Positions 36,069 to 46,833 of a stretch of 64,000 nt of DNA are shown here, one piece after another. The notes below the pieces were generated by a model. That model worked only from the letters and a program-made list of their open reading frames with translations. It made no database searches and had not been told where the DNA came from. The stretch's first letter is position 1. Every line of letters starts with the position of its first letter. A program made the translations under genes and the position numbers. Source of the DNA: Bacillus sp. OV166 (GTDB lineage Bacteria; Bacillota; Bacilli; Bacillales; Cytobacillaceae). The DNA is taken from the NCBI RefSeq assembly GCF_900177675.1, contig NZ_FXWM01000001.1, positions 1,869,001-1,933,000 of the forward strand. Reading direction: 5' to 3'.

Positions 36069-36076
36069 TCATGGGG

Positions 36077-36508
36077 ATGTTCATGGGTGAATACCATCAC
36101 AGCATTGATAATAAAGGCCGCATGATTGTGCCCTCCAAATTCCGTGATGAGCTTGGTGAAATGTTTATTATCACACGTGGATTGGATCAATGTTTATTTG
36201 GTTACCCCATATCAGAGTGGGAGCTTATTGAAGAAAAGTTAAAAGGCTTACCTCTGACAAAAAAAGATGCCCGTGCTTTTACCCGCTTCTTCTTTTCTGG
36301 AGCAACAGAGAGTGAACTTGATAAGCAAGGAAGAATTAATATCCCTGCACCACTATTGCAATATGCAAAGCTAGAAAAAGAATGTGTAATTTTGGGTGTT
36401 TCCAATCGAATTGAAATTTGGAGTAAACAGATTTGGGAAGACTATTTTTCACAGTCTGAAGAATCTTTTGCGGAAATTGCAGAAAATATGATTGGCTTTG
36501 ATATATAA
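36077..36508 (+). CDS. mraZ: Transcriptional regulator MraZ
   Basis: A 143-residue protein with two AbrB-like SpoVT/MraZ domains: [21 protein letters not shown] at the start and [15 protein letters not shown] near 85, each with the DxKGR / DxQGR DNA-binding signature. It forms a ring that binds repeats in its own promoter and represses the dcw cluster. The ATG at 36077 gives the family N-terminus MFMGEY; an in-frame upstream start at 36062 would extend into the operator. First gene of the division and cell wall cluster. Confidence 0.96.
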   Translation: MFMGEYHHSIDNKGRMIVPSKFRDELGEMFIITRGLDQCLFGYPISEWELIEEKLKGLPLTKKDARAFTRFFFSGATESELDKQGRINIPAPLLQYAKLEKECVILGVSNRIEIWSKQIWEDYFSQSEESFAEIAENMIGFDI

Positions 36509-36571
36509 TGGATAAATTATGTTAATATATTTTCTGTTATATATCGTTCGATTGGAAAAGGTGGTTACTAC

Positions 36572-37504
36572 ATGTTTGAACATACAACTGTGTTGTTAAA
36601 GGAAGCTGTTGATGGATTAAATATTAAGTCAGATGGTATTTATGTTGATTGTACTTTGGGTGGGGCGGGACACAGCTCCTTGATCCTTTCAAAACTCGGA
36701 GCCCACGGTAAACTATTTGCATTTGACCAGGATGAAACAGCTATTGCACATGCTAAAGAGAAGTTGGCACAATATGGAGACCGATTAGAGATAATAAAAA
36801 GCAATTTCTTATATTTAAAAGAAGAGCTTAATGATCGAGGAATTGCTAAAGTTGACGGAGTCCTATACGATCTTGGGGTATCCTCACCACAATTGGATAC
36901 ACCAGAAAGAGGTTTTAGCTATCATCATGATGCACCACTCGATATGAGGATGGATAATGATGCTGATGTTTCTGCCTATGATGTGATTAATCATTGGCCA
37001 TATGAAGACTTGGTCCGCATCTTTTTCCGCTATGGCGAAGAAAAATTCTCTAAACAAATAGCACGTAAAATTGAAGCGGCAAGACTTGCAAAACCAATTG
37101 AAACAACGGCAGAATTAGTTGAATTGATTAAGGATGCTATTCCAGCACCTGCTAGAAGAAAAGGTGGACATCCTGCCAAGCGAGTTTTTCAAGCAGTAAG
37201 AATTGCTGTTAATGATGAATTAGCTGTGTTTGAAAAGTCGATAAATCAGGCAATTGACTTATTAAACCCAGAGGGGAGAATAAGTGTTATTACCTTTCAT
37301 TCTCTAGAGGACAGGATTTGCAAGGCAGCCCTTAAGAAAGCAAGTGAAACCCCTAATTTACCTCCAGGTTTACCAATCATTCCAGATGAGTATAAACCGA
37401 TCTTAAAGCTAATCTCACGGAAACCAATTCTTCCATCTGAAGAAGAATTAGAACAAAACAATCGTGCCCGATCTGCAAAGCTCCGTATTGCAGAAAAATT
37501 ATAA
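36572..37504 (+). CDS. rsmH: 16S rRNA (cytosine1402-N4)-methyltransferase RsmH
   Basis: A 310-residue methyltransferase (MraW) that methylates N4 of C1402 in the P site of 16S rRNA. SAM motif [16 protein letters not shown] near residue 24; [19 protein letters not shown] near 99 and MRMD at 128 are family signatures; [20 protein letters not shown] near 196 follows. It is the second gene of the dcw cluster, 64 bp after mraZ, with a GGTGG ribosome binding site. Length is normal. Confidence 0.97.
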   Translation: MFEHTTVLLKEAVDGLNIKSDGIYVDCTLGGAGHSSLILSKLGAHGKLFAFDQDETAIAHAKEKLAQYGDRLEIIKSNFLYLKEELNDRGIAKVDGVLYDLGVSSPQLDTPERGFSYHHDAPLDMRMDNDADVSAYDVINHWPYEDLVRIFFRYGEEKFSKQIARKIEAARLAKPIETTAELVELIKDAIPAPARRKGGHPAKRVFQAVRIAVNDELAVFEKSINQAIDLLNPEGRISVITFHSLEDRICKAALKKASETPNLPPGLPIIPDEYKPILKLISRKPILPSEEELEQNNRARSAKLRIAEKL

Positions 37505-37563
37505 AAAATACCATCACCTAGGCATTGGTGGTAGAAAATGAATAAAATCTGGAGGGGAAGCGT

Positions 37564-37917
37564 TTGAGTAATCTTGCCAGGAAGTATCTAGAGCAGCAAC
37601 AAACAGAGCAGAAAGTCCAAAAAAAAGGTCAAGTAATTATCAAAAAATCCTGGCTTACTCCAGGAGAAAAAATAATTGGATTAGCCTTTGCTGGATTTGT
37701 ATGTTTTGGGGCCATTCACATTATTTCGAACCAATCTAAAATTTACGAGGTCAATAAGGACATCCAGGTTATCGAAGCAAAGGTGTCCGAACAACAGAAG
37801 GTAAATAGTGATTTACAGGTTCAGGTAAGCGAATTAAGTGCCTACGATCGAATTTATGAAAAGGCCAAGGAAATGGGCCTTATTAAAAATGAAAATAATG
37901 TCAAGGTAGTGCATTAA
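37564..37917 (+). CDS. ftsL: Cell division protein FtsL
   Basis: A 117-residue bitopic protein: a cytoplasmic N-terminus, a membrane segment at about 39-57 and an extracellular coiled coil (KIYEVNKDIQVIEAKVSEQQKVNSDLQVQV). It joins DivIB and DivIC in the divisome and activates septal wall synthesis. The start is TTG at 37564, 7 nt after GGAGGGG. Its stop is one base from the pbpB start. Confidence 0.93.
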   Translation: MSNLARKYLEQQQTEQKVQKKGQVIIKKSWLTPGEKIIGLAFAGFVCFGAIHIISNQSKIYEVNKDIQVIEAKVSEQQKVNSDLQVQVSELSAYDRIYEKAKEMGLIKNENNVKVVH

Positions 37918-37918
37918 A

Positions 37919-40159
37919 ATGAACAAGAAACAACCATATATGAATGCAGGAGCAGCCATTTTATTTGGATTATTTGGCTTGCTCTTTTTTGTATTACTCT
38001 TCAGGTATTTTTCGATTCAAATCTCGGGAGAAGTAGACGGGCAGCCTCTTGCTGCGAAAGCTCAAGAAAAATATAGCAGGGAAGGGAATTTGGCGGCATT
38101 AAGAGGCAATATCTTAGACCGGAATGGCGGGGTAATTGCTGAAGATACGAATGCCTATAAATTAATCGCTATTTTGGATAAGAAGATGACGACGAATCCC
38201 AAAAACCCGCAACACGTAAAAAACCCAGACAAAACAGCAAAGGAATTAGCTAAATACTTAGAAATGGATGAGTCAGAGATTTATAGTATTTTAACTACAG
38301 GAATAAGAAATAAGAAATTTCAGGTTGAGTTTGGCAAGGAAGGCAAAGATATTACTAATCAGACAAAGAAAAAGATAGAAGATTTAAAGTTGCCTGGAAT
38401 AACTTTTCTCCGTGAGTCCAAACGCTTTTACCCAAACGGAGTTTTTGCTTCACATTTAGTTGGTTATGCAGACCGGATTGAGCAAAAGGATAAAACGATT
38501 AAATCAATTGGGAAAATGGGAATCGAGAAAATTCTAAATGATGAATTAACAGGAAAAAATGGTAAATTAAATTTTGAGAGTGATTTGTGGGGCTATATAC
38601 TTCCGGACGAGAAGGAAAAAATTACTCCTGCTCAAAATGGTAATGATGTCTATTTGACCATTGACCAAAAAATTCAAACCTTTTTAGAAGATGCAATGAA
38701 CAAGGTAGATAAGGAATATAAACCTCAAAAAATTATTGCGATTGTAGCCGATCCGAAAACAGGAGAAATATTAGCGATGGGGCAACGACCGTCCTTCCAT
38801 CCAATAACAAAAGAAGGAATTGATAAAGGCTGGCATAATGAAGCGATTGAAACCTCATTTGAACCTGGATCGACAATGAAAATATTTACACTTGCAGCAG
38901 CGGTGCAAGAAAAGGTTTTTAATCCGAATGAAACCTATCAATCTGGTTCGTATCAAGTTACCAAAAAGGATAAAGCAATTCATGACCATAATTACTCCGG
39001 CTGGGGAACCATCACCTATCTTGAAGGTGTTCAACGTTCATCAAACGTTGCATTTGCTAAGATTGCGAAGGAGAAGTTGGGTTTTGAAAAGTTAAGAGAA
39101 TATTTAACAAAATTTGGTTTTGATAAACCTACGGGTATTGATCTTCCCGATGAAACCTCAGGAAAGATTCAGTTTACTTATCCGATTGAAAAAATTACAA
39201 CTGCATATGGACAGGGAACGGCAATTACACCGATTCAACAAATTCAAGCGGCAACAGCGATAGCTAATGACGGGAAAATGATAAAGCCGCATGTAGTCAA
39301 AAAAATTGTCAATCATGACACAGGAGAAACGATTAAATCAACCACTCCTGAGGTCGTTTCAACTCCTATATCAAAAGAGACTGCCAAACAGGTTCGTGAT
39401 ATCCTTGAAACCGTGGTTACCTCACCTAAAGGAACGGGTGGCCGTTACAAAATTGATGGCTACAGTGTCGCTGGTAAAACGGGGACAGCTAATATCCCAG
39501 GACCGAACGGAGGATATTTACAAGGGGCAGATAACTATATGTTTTCGTTTCTAGGCATGGCACCTAAGGATGATCCGAAGTTGATTGTATATGTTGCTGT
39601 TCAGCAGCCTGATCTTGATGGAACCGGCTTAGGTGCCCTTCCTGTCTCGGCAATTTTTAATCCTGTCATGAAAAACAGCTTGCAATATTTAAATATCCAA
39701 CCTTCTAAGAGTCAAAAAGCACAATTAAATAAACTATCAGATTTTATCGGGAAGTCGGTCGAGGCAACAGAAAAAGAACTTAAGGCAAAGGACATTGAAA
39801 CGGTTGTAATAGGCAAAGGAACAAAAGTTGTCAGACAACTACCAGAGTCAGGTACGACTGTTTTAGAGGGGGAAAAGGTAATCATCCAAACAAATGGAGA
39901 TAAACTAGCCCCAGATATGACAGGCTGGTCACTTAGAGATGTAATGAAAGTAGCTAATATAGCTGGCTTAAAACTAAATTCAAAGGGACAAGGCTACGTA
40001 ACTCAGCAAAATATCAAACCAAAAACGATTATGCGAAACGGTGATTTCTTAATAGTTGATTTAAAAACCCCTGAAGAACAGTGGACTCAAGAAAATCAGG
40101 CTAATTCAAATGGCCAAGACCAATCAGAAGAAAACATTGAAGAAATAGTTCAAGATTAA
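37919..40159 (+). CDS. pbpB: Penicillin-binding protein 2B, septal transpeptidase
   Basis: A 746-residue class B PBP with an N-terminal anchor (about 10-32), a PBP dimer domain, a transpeptidase domain and two C-terminal PASTA domains (about 605-715). Active-site motifs: S318-TMK (SxxK), SSN at 374-376 and KTGTA near 525. It cross-links peptidoglycan at the division septum with FtsW. The C-terminal tail is glutamine/glutamate-rich. A hairpin terminator separates it from spoVD. Confidence 0.95.
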   Translation: MNKKQPYMNAGAAILFGLFGLLFFVLLFRYFSIQISGEVDGQPLAAKAQEKYSREGNLAALRGNILDRNGGVIAEDTNAYKLIAILDKKMTTNPKNPQHVKNPDKTAKELAKYLEMDESEIYSILTTGIRNKKFQVEFGKEGKDITNQTKKKIEDLKLPGITFLRESKRFYPNGVFASHLVGYADRIEQKDKTIKSIGKMGIEKILNDELTGKNGKLNFESDLWGYILPDEKEKITPAQNGNDVYLTIDQKIQTFLEDAMNKVDKEYKPQKIIAIVADPKTGEILAMGQRPSFHPITKEGIDKGWHNEAIETSFEPGSTMKIFTLAAAVQEKVFNPNETYQSGSYQVTKKDKAIHDHNYSGWGTITYLEGVQRSSNVAFAKIAKEKLGFEKLREYLTKFGFDKPTGIDLPDETSGKIQFTYPIEKITTAYGQGTAITPIQQIQAATAIANDGKMIKPHVVKKIVNHDTGETIKSTTPEVVSTPISKETAKQVRDILETVVTSPKGTGGRYKIDGYSVAGKTGTANIPGPNGGYLQGADNYMFSFLGMAPKDDPKLIVYVAVQQPDLDGTGLGALPVSAIFNPVMKNSLQYLNIQPSKSQKAQLNKLSDFIGKSVEATEKELKAKDIETVVIGKGTKVVRQLPESGTTVLEGEKVIIQTNGDKLAPDMTGWSLRDVMKVANIAGLKLNSKGQGYVTQQNIKPKTIMRNGDFLIVDLKTPEEQWTQENQANSNGQDQSEENIEEIVQD

Positions 40160-40164
40160 ACGTT

Positions 40165-40192
40165 AATCCCGCTTACTAGAGCGGGATTTTCT
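40165..40192 (+). terminator. Terminator between pbpB and spoVD
   Basis: AATCCCGCT pairs perfectly with AGCGGGATT over a 6-nt loop, followed by TTCTCTT. It separates vegetative pbpB from the sporulation gene spoVD. Confidence 0.78.
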
Positions 40193-40277
40193 CTTATTTA
40201 TTACCGGTTGTCTGCGTTCTAATAAAAAAAGTACAAGCATATAAATGAACGATAGAAAAAGGAGGGTCGTTCAAAAT

Positions 40278-42197
40278 ATGCGAGTTTCAAATGTAACTGT
40301 CCGTAAACGATTAATGATTGCTCTATTCGTTGGTATTCTAACCTTCTTAATTATTGATGTGCGGCTTGGGTATGTTCAATTTGTTTTGGGTGATTGGTTG
40401 ACTGCAGGAGCAAAAGACTCTTGGAGTCGTAATATCCCTTTCGAACCTGAACGAGGAGAAATTGTAGACCGTAATGGGGTGCCGTTGGCAACGAATATAA
40501 GTACCCCCACTGTTTGGGTAGTCCCAAGACAAATAAAGGACCCAGCAACAACCGCGGAAAAGCTGGCTTCCGTTTTAAATATGTCAAAAGAAAAGGCATA
40601 CCGGGATATCACATTAAGGGAGAGAATTGTTCGTATTAAGGAAGGCAGAAAAATTTCTCATGAAAAGGCTAAGGAAATCAGATCCCTGGGTCTTGAAGGG
40701 GTCTATATTGGGGAAGACTCCAAGCGTCATTATCCCATGGGGAGTTATCTCTCACATGTACTTGGGTTTGCAGGAGTGGACAACCAGGGGTTGATGGGAC
40801 TAGAGCAATATTATGATAAAGAGCTAAGTGGTGAAAGGGGCTCAGTTAAGTTCTATGCGAATGCTAAAGGTGAAAGAATGAACGATATGGCAGATGATTA
40901 TGAGCAGCCGATCAACGGTCTCGATTTGAAGCTGACAATTGATTCAAAGATACAAACCATTGTCGAAAGAGAACTAGATATTGCTGAGGCAAAATACAAC
41001 CCAGATGGTATAATCGCCATTGCAATGAACCCAAATAGTGGTGAAATTTTAGCGATGTCGAGCAGACCAACTTTTGATCCTGCTAATTTCCGGAATGTAC
41101 CCCAAGAGGTCTATAATCGGAACCTGCCAGTTTGGTCAACCTATGAACCTGGTTCAACTTTTAAAATAATTACTCTTGCTGCAGCATTGAATGAAGGAAA
41201 GGTTAACTTGGAAAAGGAACATTTCCATGATTCTGGGTCGGTTCAAGTAGCAGGTGCAAGGTTAAAATGCTGGAAGCGGGGCGGGCATGGTGATCAAACA
41301 TTTTTAGAAGTTGTTGAAAACTCGTGTAACCCTGGATTTGTTGAATTAGGCGAACGACTAGGAAAAGAAAAGCTTTTTAAATATGTTAAGGATTTTGGAT
41401 TTGGGCAGAAAACTGGAATTGATTTACAAGGTGAAGGAACAGGGATTTTATTTAATTTGAACCGAGTAGGTCCTGTTGAACAGGCAACAACTGCCTTTGG
41501 ACAAGGAGTATCTGTAACACCGATTCAGCAGGTAACTGCAGTGTCAGCAGCGGTCAATGGTGGAATATTATACAAGCCGTTCATTGCGAAAGAGTTAATT
41601 GATCCTGTAACCCAAGAGATTGTAATGAGGAATTCTCCTGTTGAAAAAAGAAGAGTAATTTCCGAGAAGACTTCAAAGGAAATCCGCCATGCACTTGAAA
41701 GTGTAGTGGCCCAAGGGACAGGTGGCAGGGCATTTGTTGAAGGCTATCGTGTTGGTGGTAAAACAGGGACTGCACAAAAAGCACAAAACGGCAGATACTT
41801 AGAAAATAACTTTATTGTTTCTTTTATGGGCTTTGCCCCTGCTGATGACCCACAGATTGTCGTTTATGTTGCTGTTGATAACCCAAAAGGAGTAACGGCA
41901 TTTGGGGGAACCATTACCGCTCCAATTGTAGGTAATATTATGAAGGATAGCATGAAAGCAATGGGGGTTGAGCCGAGAAAGGATCAAATTGAAAAAGAAC
42001 TAAAATGGCCAGATACTCCTTTAATAAAACTTCCTGATTTTACCGGTTTAACAAAAATGGAGTTAATGGATCAGCTTATTAACTTAAAGGTAGATGCCAG
42101 CGGGGAGGGAGATGTGGTTATTAGGCAATCTCCAGTAGCCGGAACCAAAGTAAAGGAAGGGTCAAAAATTAGGCTTTATTTTGGTAAAGAAGAATAA
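40278..42197 (+). CDS. spoVD: Stage V sporulation protein D (class B PBP)
   Basis: A 639-residue class B PBP, paralogous to PbpB, needed for spore cortex peptidoglycan together with SpoVE. It has a membrane anchor (about 12-32), the dimer domain (SWSRNIPFEPERGEIVDRNG), a transpeptidase domain with STFK in YEPGSTFKIIT, SCN (ENSCNPGF) as second motif and KTGTAQ as third, and one PASTA domain at the C-terminus, against two in PbpB. The ATG at 40278 gives the family start MRVSNVTVRKR; an upstream ATG at 40245 precedes the ribosome binding site. Confidence 0.95.
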   Translation: MRVSNVTVRKRLMIALFVGILTFLIIDVRLGYVQFVLGDWLTAGAKDSWSRNIPFEPERGEIVDRNGVPLATNISTPTVWVVPRQIKDPATTAEKLASVLNMSKEKAYRDITLRERIVRIKEGRKISHEKAKEIRSLGLEGVYIGEDSKRHYPMGSYLSHVLGFAGVDNQGLMGLEQYYDKELSGERGSVKFYANAKGERMNDMADDYEQPINGLDLKLTIDSKIQTIVERELDIAEAKYNPDGIIAIAMNPNSGEILAMSSRPTFDPANFRNVPQEVYNRNLPVWSTYEPGSTFKIITLAAALNEGKVNLEKEHFHDSGSVQVAGARLKCWKRGGHGDQTFLEVVENSCNPGFVELGERLGKEKLFKYVKDFGFGQKTGIDLQGEGTGILFNLNRVGPVEQATTAFGQGVSVTPIQQVTAVSAAVNGGILYKPFIAKELIDPVTQEIVMRNSPVEKRRVISEKTSKEIRHALESVVAQGTGGRAFVEGYRVGGKTGTAQKAQNGRYLENNFIVSFMGFAPADDPQIVVYVAVDNPKGVTAFGGTITAPIVGNIMKDSMKAMGVEPRKDQIEKELKWPDTPLIKLPDFTGLTKMELMDQLINLKVDASGEGDVVIRQSPVAGTKVKEGSKIRLYFGKEE

Positions 42198-42386
42198 CTC
42201 GAGTTGAACTTCTTATTGTTAGGGCGGTCGGAATGTTTTCCGCCGCTTAATTTTTTCTTTAAGCTTATATAACTAAATAGCAAAATAAAATATTTTAATG
42301 TAAAATAAGATGGAACTTTCGTTAAGAAGAATTTTGAGGTAAATACTGGTAATATGTATGTACGGTCATGAGAGGATTTGAGAGAA

Positions 42387-43847
42387 ATGAAGCTACAAAA
42401 GCTGCTTAAGAATTTGCATCTTTTAGTTCCTTTTAAAGGTGAAGATCTGGAAATTACATCGATCGAAAACGATAATCGGAAGGTGCAAAAAGGGAGCTTA
42501 TTTATTTGTATTAAAGGTTATACAGTTGATGGTCATGATTTTGCAGAATCAGCTGTAAAAAACGGCGCAGCAGCCATACTTGCGGAACGTCCGTTATCAC
42601 TTGATGTGCCTGTTATTCTTGTAAAAGATACAACAAGGGCAATGGCTGTGTTAGCTGATACTCTTTATGGGCAGCCAACTAAAAAGCTGCATTTAATTGG
42701 GATCACAGGAACAAACGGAAAAACAACCACCAGTCATTTAATTGAAAAAATAATGGTAGATGCTGGTCAAAAAACCGGTTTGATTGGCACGATGTACACT
42801 AAAATAGCTGAAAAGACGATTGAAACCAAAAACACCACACCTGAAAGCTTGACACTTCAAAAAACCTTTCAGCAAATGGTTGAAGCAGGGGTAAATACTG
42901 CCGTAATGGAGGTTTCTTCGCATGCCTTAGACCTTGGCAGGGTCCATGGCTGCGATTATGATGTGGCTGTGTTTACAAATCTAACGCAAGACCACCTGGA
43001 TTATCATAAGACAATGGATGAATATAAGCGTGCGAAGAGCTTATTATTTGCCCAGCTCGGTAATACATTTGATCATCATAAACCAAAATTTGCCGTTTTA
43101 AATGCAGACGACCCTGCCTCTGATATGTATAGCAGGTCAACTGCCGCACATGTAATTACATATGGAATCGACAACAAGGCCGATATTCAAGCGAAAAACA
43201 TCCAAATGACTTCCTCTGGTACTCATTTCAATCTCTTTGTCGAAACGGAAAAATTTCCGATCCAAATGCAATTAATTGGGAAATTCAGTGTTTATAATGT
43301 TTTAGCAAGTATTGCTGCTTCACTTGTGTCCGGAGTCGAAATTAATGAAATTATCAAGTCCATTGAAAGTGTAGAAGGTGTATCAGGAAGGTTTGAACTT
43401 GTAAATGCAGGACAAGATTTCACGGTTATTGTTGATTATGCCCATACACCTGACAGCCTTGAAAATGTATTAAAGACGGTTCAGCATTTTGCCAAAAAAA
43501 GAATCTTCGTCATCGTAGGCTGCGGTGGAGATCGAGATCGTACGAAGCGGCCATTGATGGCTCAGATAGCCTGTCAATTGGCCACAGATCCTATCCTCAC
43601 TTCAGATAACCCTAGAAGTGAAGACCCATTAGCAATATTGAAGGAAATGGAAGCGGGGGTTGAGGGTGAGAAATATAAGATCATACCTGACCGTAAAGAA
43701 GCGATTCATACAGCAATACAACAGGCAACAACAGGAGATGTGATCTTAATAGCCGGTAAGGGCCATGAAACATATCAAATTATTGGCAATGTCGTTCACG
43801 ATTTTGATGACAGGCTGGTAGCACGGGAAGCGATTGAGGGGAGATAG
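42387..43847 (+). CDS. murE: UDP-MurNAc-tripeptide synthetase MurE (meso-DAP)
   Basis: A 486-residue Mur ligase that adds meso-diaminopimelate to UDP-MurNAc-Ala-Glu. The P-loop [13 protein letters not shown] lies near residue 108, [12 protein letters not shown] near 180, and the DNPR motif (SDNPRSEDP) near 407 marks meso-DAP rather than lysine specificity, as expected for Bacillus. The ATG at 42387 gives the family N-terminus; an in-frame TTG at 42378 is too close to the AGAGG. Two bases separate its stop from the next gene. Confidence 0.97.
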   Translation: MKLQKLLKNLHLLVPFKGEDLEITSIENDNRKVQKGSLFICIKGYTVDGHDFAESAVKNGAAAILAERPLSLDVPVILVKDTTRAMAVLADTLYGQPTKKLHLIGITGTNGKTTTSHLIEKIMVDAGQKTGLIGTMYTKIAEKTIETKNTTPESLTLQKTFQQMVEAGVNTAVMEVSSHALDLGRVHGCDYDVAVFTNLTQDHLDYHKTMDEYKRAKSLLFAQLGNTFDHHKPKFAVLNADDPASDMYSRSTAAHVITYGIDNKADIQAKNIQMTSSGTHFNLFVETEKFPIQMQLIGKFSVYNVLASIAASLVSGVEINEIIKSIESVEGVSGRFELVNAGQDFTVIVDYAHTPDSLENVLKTVQHFAKKRIFVIVGCGGDRDRTKRPLMAQIACQLATDPILTSDNPRSEDPLAILKEMEAGVEGEKYKIIPDRKEAIHTAIQQATTGDVILIAGKGHETYQIIGNVVHDFDDRLVAREAIEGR

Positions 43848-43849
43848 CT

Positions 43850-44293
43850 ATGTATTTAGCTTTGAAAGACTTGGAAGGTCTATTTGATTCTAGCCGTGGA
43901 ATCCAAGATGATTTTATGTTTACTTCGGTTAGCGACCAAGCAAACGAAGCGCAGCCAAAAGGATTATTTGTGTCATTTAACGGAATGTATGGTGAGCTTT
44001 CAGAAGCGATTGCAAATGGAGCAATTGCAGCTATTTGGAATCAAGAACACGATCTTCCAAGGTATACTCCGAACCATTTTCCAGTATTTTTTACAAACGA
44101 TCCTGCTGATGCAATTGTAACGATTTTAAAAAGATATATTGAAAAATTAAATGGAGAAACAGACAAAATTATGGCGATAACTAACTTTAAATTTTCAAAT
44201 AAAAAACTTCTTAATAAAAATAACGAAACATATGATATATCTGTGTTATTAAACGAGGTAATTAATAAAAACGAACCTGAAAGGAGGGAATAA
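43850..44293 (+). CDS. MurF-like N-terminal domain protein, truncated and without P-loop
   Basis: A 147-residue intact reading frame at the place where many bacteria carry murF. Residues about 25-70 ([21 protein letters not shown], then [14 protein letters not shown]) resemble the MurF/MurE N-terminal UMP-binding domain, where a ligase shows LFVALKG and GAAAVL. Where the ATP-binding ITGSNGKTTTK should follow, the sequence reads [10 protein letters not shown], so lysine and threonine ligands are lost, and the protein ends 40 residues later. It cannot be a ligase. It keeps a good RBS (GAGGGGAGA) and tight spacing to murE and mraY, so it is translated or only recently decayed. Confidence 0.75.
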   Translation: MYLALKDLEGLFDSSRGIQDDFMFTSVSDQANEAQPKGLFVSFNGMYGELSEAIANGAIAAIWNQEHDLPRYTPNHFPVFFTNDPADAIVTILKRYIEKLNGETDKIMAITNFKFSNKKLLNKNNETYDISVLLNEVINKNEPERRE

Positions 44294-44294
44294 A

Positions 44295-45269
44295 ATGCTC
44301 GAGCAAGTTATTTTTTTCACAATAATTATGGGATTTCTTATATCAGTATTGCTTTCTCCTGTATTTATTCCCTTCTTAAGAAGGTTGAAATTTGGACAAA
44401 GCATTCGTGAAGAAGGGCCAAAATCCCACCAGAAAAAATCTGGTACACCTACCATGGGCGGTGTGATGATCTTGTTTTCGATCGTTATTACGACACTTGT
44501 AATGACTGGAAAATTTTCTGAACCGACCGTTAAAACATATTTGCTGCTTCTTGTAACGCTCGGATTTGGATTGCTTGGATTTTTAGACGATTTTATCAAA
44601 GTCGCGTTAAAACGGAATTTAGGATTAACCTCTAAACAAAAGCTAGCAGGTCAAATCATTATTTCAATTATCTTTTATCTTATCTATAAACAACAAGGTT
44701 TCTCGACCGAAATTAGTATCCCATTTACTGATACAACATTTGATTTAGGCTGGTTTTTCATCTTTTTCATCATATTCTGGTTAGTTGGCTTTTCAAATGC
44801 GGTCAACTTAACCGATGGACTTGATGGCCTGGTGTCAGGTACCGCAGCAATTGCTTTTGGTGCACTAGCAGTACTTGCTTGGAATCAATCACAGATAGAA
44901 ATTGCGATATTTTCTGTGGCGGTTGTAGGAGCTGTGTTAGGGTTCTTGGTGTTTAACGCCCATCCAGCCAAGGTTTTCATGGGAGATACCGGTTCACTTG
45001 CTCTTGGAGGGGCAATTGCCACTATCGCAATTCTTACCAAACTTGAAATTTTGCTGATCATTATCGGAGGAGTATTTGTCATTGAAACATTATCCGTTAT
45101 TTTACAGGTTATCTCCTTCAAAACAACCGGTAAACGGATTTTCCGTATGAGCCCATTGCATCACCATTATGAATTAGTAGGTTGGTCGGAATGGCGTGTT
45201 GTCGTCACTTTTTGGAGTGTTGGATTAATCCTTGCGATACTAGGAATCTATATAGAGGTGTGGTTATAA
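44295..45269 (+). CDS. mraY: Phospho-MurNAc-pentapeptide transferase MraY
   Basis: A 324-residue enzyme with ten membrane segments that transfers phospho-MurNAc-pentapeptide to undecaprenyl phosphate, giving lipid I. Signature regions: [18 protein letters not shown] near 36, FLDDFIKV near 97, [12 protein letters not shown] near 175 with catalytic aspartates, and [17 protein letters not shown] near 286. Starts one base after the preceding gene; murD follows one base later. Confidence 0.97.
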   Translation: MLEQVIFFTIIMGFLISVLLSPVFIPFLRRLKFGQSIREEGPKSHQKKSGTPTMGGVMILFSIVITTLVMTGKFSEPTVKTYLLLLVTLGFGLLGFLDDFIKVALKRNLGLTSKQKLAGQIIISIIFYLIYKQQGFSTEISIPFTDTTFDLGWFFIFFIIFWLVGFSNAVNLTDGLDGLVSGTAAIAFGALAVLAWNQSQIEIAIFSVAVVGAVLGFLVFNAHPAKVFMGDTGSLALGGAIATIAILTKLEILLIIIGGVFVIETLSVILQVISFKTTGKRIFRMSPLHHHYELVGWSEWRVVVTFWSVGLILAILGIYIEVWL

Positions 45270-45270
45270 A

Positions 45271-46623
45271 TTGAAACAGATTAAAACTTTCAGTCATAAA
45301 AAAATTCTTGTCCTTGGTTTGGCGAAAAGCGGGGTAACAGCAGCCGCTCTATTACATAAGCTTGGAGCATTTGTGACGGTTAATGATAAAAAGCCATTCT
45401 CGGAAAATCCTGAGGCACAAGGGCTATTAGAACAAGGGATTAAAGTGATTTGTGGTGAACATCCTATTGAACTTCTTGATGAAGGCTTCGAGCTGATCGT
45501 TAAGAATCCAGGTATTCCTTATAACAACCCAATGATTGCTGGAGCTATTGAAAAAGGAATTCCGGTAATCACCGAGGTAGAGCTTGCGTATGAGGTTTCG
45601 GAAGCCCCGTTTATTGCTATTACAGGAACAAACGGGAAAACAACAACGACAACATTAGTCTATGAAATGTTGAAAGAGGATGAAAAGAACCCACTAATTG
45701 CAGGGAATATTGGTACTGTGGCATCAGGTGTTGCGGAGGAAGCAACAGCAGACAATACGATTGTCATTGAATTATCTTCGTTTCAATTAATGGGAATTGT
45801 CAATTTTAATCCTAAAATTGCCATTCTTACAAACCTATATGATGCCCATTTGGATTATCATGGGACAAAAAAAGAATATATTACAGCAAAGGCAAACATA
45901 ACAAAAAATCAAACAGAACTTGAATATCTAATTGTCAATGCGGATCAAGAAGAAACCTTAGAAGTTGCTCGTCACTCTAAGGCCAGCATCATTCCTTTTT
46001 CTACAAAGAAGAAACTGTCGGAAGGTGCTTATATTTCTGATGGCTGGATTATATTTAATAGAGAAAAAGTGATGGAAATTGAGAAAATAGCTCTACCCGG
46101 CAACCACAATCTTGAAAATATTTTATCTGCTATGGCTGCGGCAAAGCTTTCAGGGGTAGAAAATAGCGCGATTCAAAGGGTTCTTCGTACATTTACTGGT
46201 GTCAGGCACCGCCTGCAATTCGTTACAGAAGTGAACGGTAGAAAATTCTATAATGATTCTAAAGCGACGAATATTCTGGCATCCATTAATGCTTTAGCTG
46301 CGTTTGAAGCTCCAGTTATTCTGCTAGCAGGCGGTTTGGATCGCGGTAACGAGTTTGATGAGCTCCTGCCTTATTTAAAAAATGTAAAAGCAATGATTAC
46401 ATTTGGGCAAACCGCTCCTAAGATGGAACGGATCGGGACATTGGCTGGAATAAAAACAATCATCCGTGTCGATAATGTTGACAAGGCAGTGCCTGAAGCT
46501 TATCGATACTCCGAATCAGGTGACGTAATATTGTTATCTCCTGCTTGTGCGAGCTGGGATCAATATAAAACTTTTGAGGTCAGGGGAGACATTTTTATCG
46601 AAGCGGTGCATAAGCTTAAGTAA
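45271..46623 (+). CDS. murD: UDP-N-acetylmuramoylalanine-D-glutamate ligase MurD
   Basis: A 450-residue Mur ligase that adds D-glutamate to UDP-MurNAc-L-Ala. N-terminal Rossmann part ([14 protein letters not shown]), P-loop [13 protein letters not shown] near residue 115, [10 protein letters not shown] near 165, and C-terminal [20 protein letters not shown]. Start is a TTG at 45271 after AGAGGTG. It is followed by 210 bp without a gene that hold a dispersed repeat. Confidence 0.97.
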   Translation: MKQIKTFSHKKILVLGLAKSGVTAAALLHKLGAFVTVNDKKPFSENPEAQGLLEQGIKVICGEHPIELLDEGFELIVKNPGIPYNNPMIAGAIEKGIPVITEVELAYEVSEAPFIAITGTNGKTTTTTLVYEMLKEDEKNPLIAGNIGTVASGVAEEATADNTIVIELSSFQLMGIVNFNPKIAILTNLYDAHLDYHGTKKEYITAKANITKNQTELEYLIVNADQEETLEVARHSKASIIPFSTKKKLSEGAYISDGWIIFNREKVMEIEKIALPGNHNLENILSAMAAAKLSGVENSAIQRVLRTFTGVRHRLQFVTEVNGRKFYNDSKATNILASINALAAFEAPVILLAGGLDRGNEFDELLPYLKNVKAMITFGQTAPKMERIGTLAGIKTIIRVDNVDKAVPEAYRYSESGDVILLSPACASWDQYKTFEVRGDIFIEAVHKLK

Positions 46624-46807
46624 GGGCTTGTACCAACGAAAAGCGGAAGTTCCCGTTTAGCGCACGACAGGACTGGAGCGCTTCGAATAAGATAAAGGAA
46701 ACACGAAGAGCGTAAGTGATTCGATGTTGACTTATCGTAGGAGGGGTGCGAAGTACACTAGTCGCTGGGAGCTAGAGCCAGATAGCTTCGTGGTTCTGCA
46801 AAGCCCT
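46623..46807. repeat. Dispersed intergenic repeat, copy B
   Basis: The 46638-46778 core shares with copy A (21.3-21.5 kb, opposite strand) the ordered blocks CCCGTTTAGCG, GATAAAGGAAACACG, TTGACTTATCGTAGG, TGCGAAGTACACT and GGAGCTA. It is 60 bp shorter. The core is framed by imperfect inverted arms, AGGGCTTGTACCAACGAA (46623-46640) and TTCGTGGTTCTGCAAAGCCCT (46787-46807). It fills the space between murD and spoVE and ends about 27 bp before the spoVE start. Confidence 0.78.
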
Positions 46808-46833
46808 AAAACTAGCAGTTGAGGTGTATTGTA

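Noticed and set aside
40211..40246. TAATAAA and CATATAAA upstream of spoVD as a sigma E promoter
   Set aside because: Spacing is too short and the -35 match is poor, although spoVD is known to be sporulation-controlled in B. subtilis.
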